In this document: piece by piece, positions 19,283 to 28,514 of the stretch
Layout of the letters: every line of letters begins with the position of its first letter
Numbering within the stretch: the stretch's first letter is position 1
NCBI GenBank assembly: GCA_964565775.1
Contig: CAZMGB010000006.1
Coordinates: 88,274-152,273 of the forward strand
Length of the DNA stretch: 64,000 nt
Origin: CAZMGB01 sp964565775
GTDB taxonomy: Bacteria > Chloroflexota > Dehalococcoidia > DSTF01 > JALHUB01
Direction: 5' to 3'
The notes under the pieces: generated by a model
The model's database searches: none
What the model was told of the DNA's origin: nothing
What the model saw: the letters and a program-made list of their open reading frames with translations, nothing else
Position numbers and translations under genes: made by a program

Positions 19283-20821
19283 TCAGCCATCGGCCGCTTC
19301 GTCTCCTGACGGTGCGAAGGCGGGGGCAGGAACGGGGGCCTGGATTTGTTGCGGCCCTCGCAGCGCCGAGAACAGAATGCCGATCAGCAACACGGCCATC
19401 GCACCATACATGGCGACATGGACGCCGTCGAGGAAGATGGGCGTCACCTCCCCCCTTATTGCAGGGTTGTTGACGGCCCCCTGAAGGCTTCCTTCGAACC
19501 CCTGCGACACCAGCCGCGAGGTGACGAGCGTACCCCACAGGGTGATGCCCAGCGAGCTTCCCGCGTTGCGCATAGTCGCAATGAAGCCGGATGCCACGCC
19601 GTACTGCTCACGTGGCACGGAGCCGAAGATGAAGCTGTTGTTGGGGGACTGGAACATACCAAAGCCCAGCCCCAGGAGAATCAACGTGCCAATGATGGGA
19701 GCGTAACCCTGGTCGGCGGTGGTGACCTGGGAGAGAAGGAATAGACCCGCCAGCGACATCGACAGGCCGGCTGTGGCGAGACCGCGCGAGCCGTAGCGGT
19801 CGGACCAGCGACCGCTGAGCGGCGCGATCAGGGCCATGGCGAAGGGCACCGTCGTCAAGAGAACACCCGCGGTCCGGGCGCTGAGCGCCAGCGCAATCTG
19901 GAGGTAGAACGGCATGAGAAAGGTGCTCGCCTGCTGAGCGACGAACGACGAGAAGCTGGCGGTGCAGCCCGCCGAGAAGCCCCAGATGCGGAAGAGGCTC
20001 AGGCGAATCGTGGGGTATGCGTTCTTGAGCTCGACAGCCACGAAGACGACCACCAAGACAAGGCTGGCGGCGAACATGGCCAGGAGAGCCGGCGAGCTCC
20101 AGCCGATGTCCGGGCCGCGGTTCAGCGCGAACAGGAGCATGAAGAGGAAGGCAGCCCAGAGAGCCGCGCCCAGCAAGTCGAAGGGTTCGCGCCTCGCGCC
20201 ACGGCCAAGGGAGATGCGCTCTTCCCTCAAGACCAGAGACGCGAAAGGAATGGACAGCAGCCCGACGGGCATGGCGACGAAGAAGATGGAGCGCCAGCCC
20301 AGCGCATCGGTCAGCACGCCGCCGATAGTGGGGCCGGTCACGAGCCCGGCGGCCACGATCGTCCCGTTGAGCCCAAGGGCCTTGCCCCGCTCTTCCGGCG
20401 GGAAGACGGCCGCGGTGATCGCGGCGCCGTTGGCCTGGATCATGGCGCCGCCGACGCCGGTCAGGGCCCGCGCCAGGATGAGCTCGGTGACGCTGTGGGA
20501 GAGGCCCGCCAGCACGTTGCCCGCGGTGAATACGACGAAGCCTGCGATGTAGACTCTCTTGCGCCCCATGAGATCAGCAAGGCGCCCGAAGGTCAGGAGG
20601 AGGGAGGTGATCGAGAGCAGGTAGGCCAGCACAACCCACTGGATCGCGCTCAGGTCTGCGTGCAGGTCGCCCATGATGCGGGGCAAGGAGATGTTGACGA
20701 TGCTGATGTCCAGGGTGGACATGAAGACGCCAACAGAAACGGCGGCGAGGGCCCACCACTTGTGTTGGGGGCCCTCGGCGGCGCGTCCAATCCTCCGCAT
20801 CAAATCGACGGGGTTTCGCAT
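19283..20821 (-). CDS. MFS drug-efflux transporter, DHA2 (EmrB/QacA) 14-TM type
   Basis: A 512-residue membrane protein with the DHA2 opening (STLDISIVNISLPRI in TM1, then QWVVLAYLL in TM2), the loop GRLADLMGRKRVY and the TM5 antiporter motif around GLVTGPTIGGVLTDALGWRS. Proton-driven export of hydrophobic compounds is the usual role. It lies between the tRNA-Gly 3'-half remnant and the intact tRNA-Gly on the minus strand, so it may be cargo of an islet inserted at that tRNA. No regulator gene accompanies it. Confidence 0.88.
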   Translation of the reverse strand: MRNPVDLMRRIGRAAEGPQHKWWALAAVSVGVFMSTLDISIVNISLPRIMGDLHADLSAIQWVVLAYLLSITSLLLTFGRLADLMGRKRVYIAGFVVFTAGNVLAGLSHSVTELILARALTGVGGAMIQANGAAITAAVFPPEERGKALGLNGTIVAAGLVTGPTIGGVLTDALGWRSIFFVAMPVGLLSIPFASLVLREERISLGRGARREPFDLLGAALWAAFLFMLLFALNRGPDIGWSSPALLAMFAASLVLVVVFVAVELKNAYPTIRLSLFRIWGFSAGCTASFSSFVAQQASTFLMPFYLQIALALSARTAGVLLTTVPFAMALIAPLSGRWSDRYGSRGLATAGLSMSLAGLFLLSQVTTADQGYAPIIGTLILLGLGFGMFQSPNNSFIFGSVPREQYGVASGFIATMRNAGSSLGITLWGTLVTSRLVSQGFEGSLQGAVNNPAIRGEVTPIFLDGVHVAMYGAMAVLLIGILFSALRGPQQIQAPVPAPAFAPSGDEAADG

Positions 20822-20970
20822 CCGAGTCTCGCTAGCACACCGGCGAAGCTGGTCTCACTTCCTGGCCATAGTCGCAGGCGAGAAGCCCGCTGTGCAAGAA
20901 GGCCTGCGGCGCCCTCTTCGTCCAGAGTAGGGACTGCCATGGGTGAGTCGGAAGAGGGCAGAAGTGAATG

Positions 20971-21045
20971 TGGAGCGGGGGACGGGACTCGAACCCGCGA
21001 CAGCCTGCTTGGAAGGCAGGAGCTCTACCACTGAGCTACCCCCGC
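20971..21045 (-). tRNA. tRNA-Gly (anticodon TCC)
   Basis: Read on the minus strand, a complete cloverleaf can be drawn. There is a 7-bp acceptor stem starting GCGGGGG, a D arm GCTC-loop-GAGC, and an anticodon stem CCTGC/GCAGG enclosing CTTCCAA with TCC. The T arm is GCGGG-TTCGAGT-CCCGT and CCA is encoded. It is 75 bases long, with a TAGAAT -10 box (21055-21060) nine bases before its 5' end. It decodes GGA, and GGG by wobble. Halves of this gene are repeated on both sides (19033-19095 and 22363-22399). Confidence 0.95.
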
Positions 21046-21165
21046 TGGTGCCTCATTCTAGCATGGCGGCAAGCGGGCAACCAGAGCGATTCCGGCGCGA
21101 GGGCGCTGCCGGGGCCCGGTGTGCGGTCGCGGTCGCGTGGCCGACAGCGGCGCAGCGAGCTGGGA

Positions 21166-22041
21166 TCACACGAGCCCGACTTGTTTTCGTTCGCCCTCGC
21201 TGAGAAGGTCAATTGCCATTATTTTGCCCGCTGAAGCGTGGTCCCTATCCGGCAGGAAGGCCAGGTGGAGTAGGGGATTCTTCTTCAGGTCTGGAACAAG
21301 TACCCAGTGCATGACCGCGATCTCACCCGAGTCGTAGCGTGATTGTCGCAAGAGTTGGGCAAGGAACGCGAGATAGCCTCCTGGAAACGGCCGTCCGCCG
21401 CCTAAGGGGTCGGTGGGATCTGCAAGGCGGAGGATAACGCTGACCCACACGAAGATATCCGAAAACCTGTGGCCGCTGTAGAAGTGCCCAACTCTAGACT
21501 CACGTGTTAGGTTGAAAATGGCATCCACAGTGTAGGCAATAGTATCGTGTCGTAGAAACTTGTGGATAGGCGAGTCGGCGGCAAGCTCGGCGTGGAGCCG
21601 TTGCAGGACTGCGCCTATGTGACTTCGGATGGCAGGGTGATCCTTCCAGATTAGCAGTATGTCTGTCGACGAACAGTCAGGGTGTTGGCAGCGTCCAGCT
21701 AGGAAGCGGGTAAGAGAACCGCCGCCCGGCGAGTCGGTCAAGATTATCGTCTTGTCTGGATAGAAGCCGCGAATAGAGGACGGTCCGGCAAGAGTAGCGG
21801 AGTCGGCCCAGGTGCCGCACAGAGGACAGATGCCGCGCAGGCTGTCCGTGACTTCTTTGACCAGTTCCTTACCGGAGAGGCGTCCGTCCATTAAGCGCTG
21901 GACAATTGCGTCGTAGTAGTTCGGGATGTCTAGAATGGCTATCCGGCTCCAGGTATGTCCGGATTGCATGGATTGGAGAAAGTGAGATAGTTCGGAAGGC
22001 TTCCGTGGGGGAGTGGGCAGGGAAAAGGAATGAATGTCCAC
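21166..22041 (-). CDS. Unrecognised 291-residue protein in tRNA-bounded islet
   Basis: A soluble protein of unknown function. A Cys pair CPLC (~92-95) and a later CQHPDC (~128-133) could form a zinc site; the rest mixes hydrophobic and charged segments without a known motif. The start is a GTG with a GGAG-type site about eight bases upstream. Its DNA is visibly less GC-rich than its neighbours, and it lies alone between the intact tRNA-Gly and the 38-base direct repeat at 22363. This points to horizontal acquisition. A defence or regulatory role would be typical cargo but nothing in the sequence demonstrates it. Confidence 0.65.
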   Translation of the reverse strand: MDIHSFSLPTPPRKPSELSHFLQSMQSGHTWSRIAILDIPNYYDAIVQRLMDGRLSGKELVKEVTDSLRGICPLCGTWADSATLAGPSSIRGFYPDKTIILTDSPGGGSLTRFLAGRCQHPDCSSTDILLIWKDHPAIRSHIGAVLQRLHAELAADSPIHKFLRHDTIAYTVDAIFNLTRESRVGHFYSGHRFSDIFVWVSVILRLADPTDPLGGGRPFPGGYLAFLAQLLRQSRYDSGEIAVMHWVLVPDLKKNPLLHLAFLPDRDHASAGKIMAIDLLSEGERKQVGLV

Positions 22042-22362
22042 TCTTCAGGCTCCGCTATGGCACAATCGCTTTGCGTCCGGGGCACACGGGAATTGTAATA
22101 CAGATGTCAAGAGCGCGCCGTGTTTGGGGCTTGGTAGCGAAGGGGAGCCATGTCCATCGGCGGGTGGTCGGGATGTTTGCTGAGCCCAGCTCAGTCGCGT
22201 GGGGCGAAGATGCAGCCGCGACCGGGAGGTGGAGAGCGCCAGAAGCCGACCGGGGATGGGGGGCCAGCTATGGTGTGTTGGAGCGGGCGGTGAATGCTTG
22301 ATAACTGTGGCCATTTCGGTTTGGGGTGCGCATTCCGGGGCTCAGCGCAGATGTTCGGATGT
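22042..22362. other. Non-coding right part of the tRNA-bounded islet
   Basis: Between the GTG of the 291-residue gene and the tRNA fragment at 22363 no credible gene is seen. It may hold the gene's promoter or former recombination sites of the islet; no integrase, transposase or clear palindrome is present. Confidence 0.4.
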
Positions 22363-22400
22363 TTGGAAGGCAGGAGCTCTACCACTGAGCTACCCCCGCT
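22363..22400 (-). repeat. tRNA-Gly 5'-half copy (38-base direct repeat of 21009-21046)
   Basis: These 38 bases are identical to 21009-21046, that is the anticodon loop, D arm and 5' acceptor strand of tRNA-Gly(TCC) plus one flanking base. Similarity continues weakly upstream, including a TAGAAT -10 box at the same spacing. The 3' half of the tRNA is missing; unrelated sequence starts exactly at the anticodon loop. It looks like the att-type repeat left when an element recombined in the tRNA anticodon loop. Confidence 0.85.
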
Positions 22401-22622
22401 CGGCCTCTATTCTAGCACGGACGACGTACTCCAGCGCGCTCCTGCCACCGATCCCGGCACCTCCGACGGCAGCTTGACACACCCAAACGCTTCCCGCACA
22501 CTACCGCACGAACAACCGTCACATATAGCCGTCGTGGTAATCGACTGCCCGCTCGCAGCCGGCCAAGACCGCCGCAAGCGACCGGAGCGACGCCGCGGCA
22601 TGAGCGCAAGGAGGACAGTGCA

Positions 22623-23870
22623 ATGGTGGGATCGCTCAGGCACCGGCGAATGGGCTTTCGTTCCGGCACGGGGAGGGCCGGGCGACGAGCCAGGCGGGCG
22701 ATCCTGGCCGGCGTCGCCCTGTGCCTCATCTCCGTGGTCGGCGTTTCCTGCGGCGGTTCGTCCGAGACCGTCTCGCCCTCAGCAACCGCGGGGCCCCCAG
22801 CGACCGCGTCGCCAACGGCGCCGTCGAATACGGTCTGGCTGTGCCGTCCGGGGCTCGCCGACAACCCCTGCGAGAGCGATCTCACGACTACGGTGGTGCC
22901 CGCCGACGGCTCGAGCACGACTGAGGCAGCGGCTCCGGCGGAGGACCCGCCGATCGACTGCTTCTACGTGTACCCGACGGTCAGCGAGCAGCAGACAGAG
23001 AATGCCAACCTCAACATCGACCCGGAGGAGAGGACAGTGGCCATCCTGCAGGCGGCCCGCTTCTCGCAGGTATGTAAGGTGTACGCCCCGATGTACCGGC
23101 AGTACACCCTGTCGGCGATCGCCAAACCGCGTGAGAACAGGTCGGCAACCGTCGACCTGGCCTACAACGACGTGCTCTCGGCCTGGCAGGACTATCTCGC
23201 CCACTACAACGACGACCGGGGGGTCGTCCTCATCGGCCACTCCCAGGGAGCGGGGATGCTGACCCGGCTGATCGCGTCCGAGATCGATCCCAACCCGGAC
23301 GTGCTTCGTCGGCTTGTCTCGGCGCTGCTCTTCGGCGGCAACGTGGAGGTTGCCGTCGGTCAGGATGTAGGCGGCGACTTCCAGAACGTCCCCGCCTGTC
23401 GGTCTGCCGATCAGACAGGCTGTGTGGTCGCCTACTCAAGCTTCCTCGAGGCGCCGCCGCCCGACAGCGGCTTCGGCAGGGTGGGGGTCGGCCCGCGGGC
23501 GACCGAGCAAGCCGATGGGAATCTAGAGGTGCTCTGCGTCAATCCGGCCTCACTCTCTGGGGGAACGGGGGCACTGCTGCCCTACTTCTTGGCCACTCCG
23601 CTCCCCGTAGTGTTTGGTAGCAAGCTGATCGGAACACCGTCCGCGCCAACGCCGTGGCTGGCCTACCCCGGCCTCTACACCGCCCGCTGCGAGAGCTCCG
23701 GCGGCGCCGACTGGCTACAGGTCGACACCACGAACATCGCCGGCGACGAGAGGTGGGTGGCGCAACAGGTGCTGGGGCCGACGTGGGGGCTGCACCTCGT
23801 CGATATCAACATCGCGCTCGGCAACCTGGTGGACCTCGTTCGCCAGCAGACGGCTGCGTTCTCGCAGTGA
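22623..23870 (+). CDS. DUF3089-type alpha/beta hydrolase lipoprotein
   Basis: A 415-residue exported hydrolase. The N-terminus has an Arg-rich stretch, a hydrophobic core and a lipobox-like GVSC (Cys ~43), then a Thr/Ser/Pro/Ala linker. The catalytic domain begins IDCFYVYPTVS and shows the nucleophile elbow GHSQG (~203) after VVLI, as in the DUF3089 lysophospholipase-like family. GGAGG lies nine bases before the ATG. It starts just outside the tRNA repeat and is convergent with the next gene. Esterase or lipase activity is expected; the substrate is unknown. Confidence 0.8.
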   Translation: MVGSLRHRRMGFRSGTGRAGRRARRAILAGVALCLISVVGVSCGGSSETVSPSATAGPPATASPTAPSNTVWLCRPGLADNPCESDLTTTVVPADGSSTTEAAAPAEDPPIDCFYVYPTVSEQQTENANLNIDPEERTVAILQAARFSQVCKVYAPMYRQYTLSAIAKPRENRSATVDLAYNDVLSAWQDYLAHYNDDRGVVLIGHSQGAGMLTRLIASEIDPNPDVLRRLVSALLFGGNVEVAVGQDVGGDFQNVPACRSADQTGCVVAYSSFLEAPPPDSGFGRVGVGPRATEQADGNLEVLCVNPASLSGGTGALLPYFLATPLPVVFGSKLIGTPSAPTPWLAYPGLYTARCESSGGADWLQVDTTNIAGDERWVAQQVLGPTWGLHLVDINIALGNLVDLVRQQTAAFSQ

Positions 23871-23978
23871 TCTGATCCGCTGCTTCAACGCCCTCGGCGA
23901 ACATGCGCCCGCCGGTGGGCGTCGGCCAGGGCGCGGGCAGGAGTCGCCGTCACGCCGGCCCGGCATGCCGTCGCTTGT

Positions 23979-25148
23979 TCAGGCCGTAGCAGACGCCGTC
24001 GGAGTCGGCGTTGACTGTGGGTTGGGTGCCCACGTATACGGCGGCCTGGGCACGGGAGTAGCTGCTGGCGGCTTCCCCCCCGCATTGCGGAGACGGGCCC
24101 GGACATCCGGCAACTTGGCCGCGGTCTCCGGGTCATTGAAGCTGCCTCGGTGGAGCGTCAGGTAGTCGATCTGGTAGCCCCGGCTGAAGATGTCGTCGAT
24201 CAGCTCATCAAACCCCTCGCCGGTGCGTGGATATGCCGCGATCTCCATGGCGATCTTCGTCTTGTCCTGGTACGCCTGGAAGATGTCCACCACATCCCCA
24301 ACGAAGCGACCGCTGTTCTGCTGGAGATACATGCCCTTGTCGACGGCATACGCCGAGGCGTCCTCCATGATGTTCCAGCCGATGAAGTTGATCATGAGGG
24401 CCAGCTCAGTGTGCGGGAAAGCGTCGTGCCAGCGGTCAATCCAGTACTTCACAGTGGAGAGGTTCTCTTCAGGTGTCCAGTCCGGGGGCCTGAACTCGGC
24501 CGGCGAGGCCCATACCATCTCACCGTATTCGCCCATGCCGGCGTTCGTCTGGAAGTACTCGATACGCGGATCACCGTCGTAGCGAGAGCCAAGTGCTTTC
24601 AAGAATGCGCCGAACTTCGCTGTGAATACCGGGTCCGTCGGCACCGGTTGCCTCATGCCGTTGTCGCGCGAAAACTCAGTGTTGTAGTACCACTCCGCTC
24701 CCGCATCGAACACCCAGCTTGGCGTAGCCTGCCCAAAGCCTGCGACGTTCGTATAAACGCGGGGGATGGCCGTCTTGCCTGCGCTCGCGGCGGCCTCAAG
24801 AGCCTGGTCGAGCGCATCCCAGTTGTACGCGCCCTCCTGGGGCTCCAGCGTGGCCCAGTAGAAGAGGGGGTTCGGGCCGGCTGCGTAGGGGCTGGTGTAG
24901 CCTGGGCCGGACATGAGCGCATCGAAGACAAACAGGCCCGAGCCGGCATTGGTGGAAAGGTGCCCCATCCCGTGGAATTCGTAGATGATCAGGCCGAGAA
25001 CCAGGACGGCCAGCGTTCGGACGGGGATGCGGGACGCTGCGCCGGTGACGATAATGCGAAGCCTCTGGCCGCCGAGCGCGGTATAACGGGGCCAGTGACG
25101 CTCGCGGTTCTGTTCGCCCAATGCTCGCCCATTGTCGCGATGCCTCAT
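23979..25148 (-). CDS. Membrane-anchored glycoside-hydrolase-like TIM-barrel protein
   Basis: 389 residues: a short basic N-terminus, one membrane anchor (VRTLAVLVLGLIIYEF, ~43-58), a large extracytoplasmic domain and a Pro/Thr-rich tail. The domain opens like GH42/GH5-type barrels (YWATLEPQEGAYNWDALDQAL), has RYDGDPRIEYFQ and then GMGEYGEMVW, where a catalytic acid Glu would sit. GAGG lies nine bases upstream of the ATG. Sugar hydrolysis is a reasonable guess from fold and motifs but the exact family is not certain, and it could be a non-catalytic carbohydrate binder. Convergent with the DUF3089 gene. Confidence 0.6.
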   Translation of the reverse strand: MRHRDNGRALGEQNRERHWPRYTALGGQRLRIIVTGAASRIPVRTLAVLVLGLIIYEFHGMGHLSTNAGSGLFVFDALMSGPGYTSPYAAGPNPLFYWATLEPQEGAYNWDALDQALEAAASAGKTAIPRVYTNVAGFGQATPSWVFDAGAEWYYNTEFSRDNGMRQPVPTDPVFTAKFGAFLKALGSRYDGDPRIEYFQTNAGMGEYGEMVWASPAEFRPPDWTPEENLSTVKYWIDRWHDAFPHTELALMINFIGWNIMEDASAYAVDKGMYLQQNSGRFVGDVVDIFQAYQDKTKIAMEIAAYPRTGEGFDELIDDIFSRGYQIDYLTLHRGSFNDPETAAKLPDVRARLRNAGGKPPAATPVPRPPYTWAPNPQSTPTPTASATA

Positions 25149-25824
25149 TGGGAGCTACCTCGCCCTTGGCGCGTCCCGGCCAGCGACTGAGCAGCGGCGG
25201 AGCAACTCAGCCCTACCCTGCCCATGAGGGCGATTGCAGGCTCGCTCGCCAGCGACCAACGAGGCGGGACTCAGCGCGCCGCATCGCTTGGGACGGGGCC
25301 AGTACGGGCATGTCGTGACGTGGTCAACAAGTGCACAGCCCTCGACCGTCCCGCGGTTGGCGCCTGCCATGCCAGGGTAGCCAAGCCCACCCTGGCCGCT
25401 TCGGGGTCGACGTTCCCGGACCGCCGGTGGTGTGAGCACCGGCGATCCCTTCACGCCCGTAATGGCAGACTACTCCTGGCCAGAGGAGTTGTCAAGAGTA
25501 GCAGGCTAATGGCCTCGATGGCCCTGCGTCGTTGTCTGAGCACAGGTAGTGGAGAACGCCTGTCTGATGCGAGTATCCCATTCCTCCATGCCGGGCCAGG
25601 CGGCCTCCCACTCGTACTCGGGGCCGGGTGACTCAGGATGTCAAGCCTGCAAATGGAGCACGGGCGCCATGCCGTGACGCCCGCTTCTTTCCTGGAGATG
25701 GGAAGCATCGAGTGTGATGCGCTTGAAGAATCCGAGACAAGGGAGTAGTGTAACCCTCGCATCGGCAGAGGAACAGCCTCATCAACCGGAAAGTGGCGAC
25801 GATTCCTAGGGATAGGAGGCGAAC
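25149..25824. other. Long non-coding interval with one hairpin
   Basis: About 675 bases between divergent genes with no supported gene. It contains a perfect 8-bp hairpin (25422-25429 with 25437-25444) and, near its right end, the probable promoter of the HpaB-family gene. Short frames on either strand have no family resemblance. Confidence 0.45.
25723..25751 (+). promoter_or_regulatory. Candidate promoter of the HpaB-family gene
   Basis: TTGAAG (25723-25728), 17-base spacer and TAGTGT (25746-25751) read toward the gene at 25825, giving a leader of roughly 65 bases. The -10 is imperfect. Confidence 0.35.
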
Positions 25825-27252
25825 ATGATCAGGACACCCGAGCAGTATGTGCAGAGCCTGAGGGACGGAAGAGTGGTCTATCAGGATGGAGAGAGGGTCG
25901 AAGACATCCCGACGCGGTATAAGCAGTCGGTGGAGCGCGCCGCCTCGGAGTTCTGGATCAGCAACCAGCCCGAATATCGCTCCCTGTTCAACATGATCGA
26001 GGATGGGGAGGAAGTCTCGTTCTCCTTCAAAATACCCCAAACCGGCGAGGACCTACAGAGGCGAAGGGACATAATTCAGACGCTCAACCGCAATGGCATC
26101 GGTGGATCCCGGCTCACCGGCATCGATGGCCTGAACGGCGTGGCCTACGCTACCGAGAAGATCGATGCAGCCCTGGGCACCCACTACAGCGAGAACATGC
26201 GGGCTTATCGCGCCTGGTGCAAGAAGAACGACCCCAGTATCTGCGCCACCGTGAGCGACCCCAAGGGCAACCGCAGCCTGCACGCCCAGGACCCCAAGCA
26301 GGCCCACAAGGACTTCTACGTCCGCATCGTCGACCGCAACAACGAGGGGATATACATCACGGGCTGCAAGCTCCACATCAGCGGTTCGATCCTCTCGAAC
26401 GAGCTGATGGTCCTCCCCTCTCGCAACCATGATGAGGGGGGTAAGGACTACAGTGTGGCCTGCGCCGTGCCGTGTAACGCCAAGGGTGTGACTTTCCTCG
26501 GCTCGGCAGGGGCGGCGGGTGGCGGACACCCGATGATCATCTTCGAGAACGTCTTCGTCCCGATGGAGAGAGTCTTCCTGGCGGGCGAGTGGCAATTCTC
26601 GCGACTGGTGGCCACCTCATTCGCTCGCTACCATCGTCTTACTGCCGCCACCTACAAGCACGTACACCTCCAGGCGGTCGCCGGGCTGGCCATGCTGATG
26701 GCCGAATACAACGGGTTGACGCATGCCACGCGCATCCGGGACATGCTGGCCTGGCTTGCCATGTACGCCGATGTAACGGAGGCCCTGGGCAAAGCCGCTG
26801 CCCTGGCCCCCGTAGTCGATCCTGAGAGCGGCTTCGCGCTGCCCAATCCGGTCTATACCAACTGCGCCAAGTACTGGTTCGCCTCCCAGTGGCACGAGGC
26901 GATGAAGTACCTCCAGGACATTACAGGCGGGATCGCCGCCACCATGCCTTCGATGAAGGACTGGGAGAACCCCGAGACTCGCCCCTACATGGAGAAGTAC
27001 TTGCAGGGTGACGCCAAGTACCCGACTGAGGAGAGGATACGAGCCATCAACATGGTCATCCGCGAGGGCTCCACGTTTGGCGGCGTCCTCAGCATTCACG
27101 CTGAGGGGTCCTTGGCCACCCAGAGGATGGTTCTCTACCAGATGGCCGATTGGGAGCGTTTCAAGGCCGCTGCCAGGCGTTCCTTGGGACTGCCCACAGA
27201 CCATCCTGATTTCAAGGATCTGCCCACAGAGCCTCCGTTCAAGCTGCCGTAG
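25825..27252 (+). CDS. 4-hydroxyphenylacetate 3-monooxygenase (HpaB) family protein
   Basis: 475 residues with the HpaB/acyl-CoA-dehydrogenase-like layout: N-terminal helical part, central beta domain (KDFYVRIVDRN, CKLHISGSI) and C-terminal helices ending in FKDLPTEPPFK. HpaB members are FADH2-dependent aromatic hydroxylases; the same superfamily includes 4-hydroxybutyryl-CoA dehydratase. The dehydratase's 4Fe-4S pattern is not seen: the helix YHRLTAATYKHVH lacks the expected Cys. A flavin-dependent hydroxylase is therefore preferred. ATG has AGGAGG five bases upstream. No HpaC-like reductase is adjacent, so the flavin reductase must be encoded elsewhere. Confidence 0.8.
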   Translation: MIRTPEQYVQSLRDGRVVYQDGERVEDIPTRYKQSVERAASEFWISNQPEYRSLFNMIEDGEEVSFSFKIPQTGEDLQRRRDIIQTLNRNGIGGSRLTGIDGLNGVAYATEKIDAALGTHYSENMRAYRAWCKKNDPSICATVSDPKGNRSLHAQDPKQAHKDFYVRIVDRNNEGIYITGCKLHISGSILSNELMVLPSRNHDEGGKDYSVACAVPCNAKGVTFLGSAGAAGGGHPMIIFENVFVPMERVFLAGEWQFSRLVATSFARYHRLTAATYKHVHLQAVAGLAMLMAEYNGLTHATRIRDMLAWLAMYADVTEALGKAAALAPVVDPESGFALPNPVYTNCAKYWFASQWHEAMKYLQDITGGIAATMPSMKDWENPETRPYMEKYLQGDAKYPTEERIRAINMVIREGSTFGGVLSIHAEGSLATQRMVLYQMADWERFKAAARRSLGLPTDHPDFKDLPTEPPFKLP

Positions 27253-27416
27253 CCGTCGACGACATGTCTCAGAGGGGCGCAGGGAGCCCGGTCTGGACCT
27301 CCGTGGGGAGATTGCGACTCTTGGCCGCGAGGCGGTGATAGGCGGGCATCTTCAGCCCTTTTTCGTGCGTGACGGACGGGGCGGCTTCCCGACGGCACGC
27401 GCTGGCGACCGGCAGG

Positions 27417-28181
27417 TCAGGCTGCCGGCCCTGTCCTCGGCTCGAAAGTGTAGTCGATGCCCTTCCTGACCGTGACACGCATCACGGCCCCCGCGCGCGA
27501 ATCATCACGGATCAGCTCCAGCACGCCCTCCGCCACCAGCTCGGGGCTCACGAGCCCGCCAACCTCTCGCCTCATCTCGTTCAACACTTCTTCCCCGTGC
27601 ACGCGTGTCAGCGGCGTATCGGTGAACGTGGGACAGATAGCGTTGACTCGGATTCCCTCGTTCGCAAGGAAAGCGAGCGACCGGCTGAAGTGGATGACGC
27701 CAGCCTTGCTGGCGGCGTACACAGAACCCGTTGGCATCGGTACCAGGCCGCCCATGGATGCGGTGTTGATGATCACGCCGCCGCCGCCCTGTCGGCGCAG
27801 ATGCTGCACTGCGAGCTGGGTGCCGCGAATTACGGCTGTCAGATTGATCGCCAGCACCTTCTCCCACTCGTCCGAGGCGGCAGCGAAGAAGTCCCCAATC
27901 CCCGAGACGCCAGCGTTGTTGTGGACGATATCGACGCGCCCGAAGTGACTCACGGCAAAGCCCAGCATGCCCTGCACGTCCTCGCATCTCGTCACGTCGG
28001 TAAGGACGAAGCGTGCCTCGCCGCCGCTCGCTTCGATGTCGCGTGCGGCCGCCGCACCAGCGTCCGACTGGAGGTCGGCAATGACCACCCGGGCACCGCT
28101 TGCTGCGAGCAGCCTTGCTGTTGCCAACCCTATCCCGGAGGCACCTCCAGTAATGATTGCGACTTTGCCCTTCGGATCCAT
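27417..28181 (-). CDS. Short-chain dehydrogenase/reductase
   Basis: A 254-residue classical SDR: cofactor motif TGGASGIG (11-18), Asp after the second strand (IADLQ) that favours NAD(H), NNAG in VHNNAGVSG, catalytic Ser in NTASMGG and YAASK. GGAGG lies four bases before the ATG. It is convergent with the HpaB-family gene and divergent from the GGDEF/HD-GYP gene. The substrate is not predictable. Confidence 0.9.
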   Translation of the reverse strand: MDPKGKVAIITGGASGIGLATARLLAASGARVVIADLQSDAGAAAARDIEASGGEARFVLTDVTRCEDVQGMLGFAVSHFGRVDIVHNNAGVSGIGDFFAAASDEWEKVLAINLTAVIRGTQLAVQHLRRQGGGGVIINTASMGGLVPMPTGSVYAASKAGVIHFSRSLAFLANEGIRVNAICPTFTDTPLTRVHGEEVLNEMRREVGGLVSPELVAEGVLELIRDDSRAGAVMRVTVRKGIDYTFEPRTGPAA

Positions 28182-28206
28182 GCGACCTCCCCACTCAGCG
28201 AGAACT

Positions 28207-28218
28207 CCGACCGGTCGG
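28207..28218. promoter_or_regulatory. Perfect 12-base palindrome, possible operator for the SDR gene
   Basis: CCGACCGGTCGG is a perfect palindrome centred about 32 bases before the SDR start codon, a typical position and form for a TetR-type operator. No regulator gene is adjacent. The rest of the 28182-28514 intergenic interval shows no gene. Confidence 0.35.
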
Positions 28219-28514
28219 CGCCGGTCACCCAGCTCAGAATCAGCTTACTCGGATAGAGACGGCGCTGACAACAGCGTTCATGCTCGCGGCGCTAGCGGGG
28301 CGCTGAGACCACGAGTGACGCGCGCCTGACCATCATCATCCTGGCCTCTCTACCCCTTGGGGGAGCCGCAGTATGCCTACTGGTCGATATTCGGTCCCGC
28401 AAGCGGCTCCGAAACATCACGTGAGGAAGCGCTGAGGTCTCGCCGGCCGGGCCGGGCGGGCGAGTCCCGCCATGTCACGAGCACCACCACGCACAAGGAC
28501 GACCGGCACGAACA

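Noticed and set aside
25825..27252. 4-hydroxybutyryl-CoA dehydratase instead of HpaB hydroxylase
   Set aside because: The expected His-x3-Tyr-x2-Cys arrangement for its iron-sulfur cluster is not seen.
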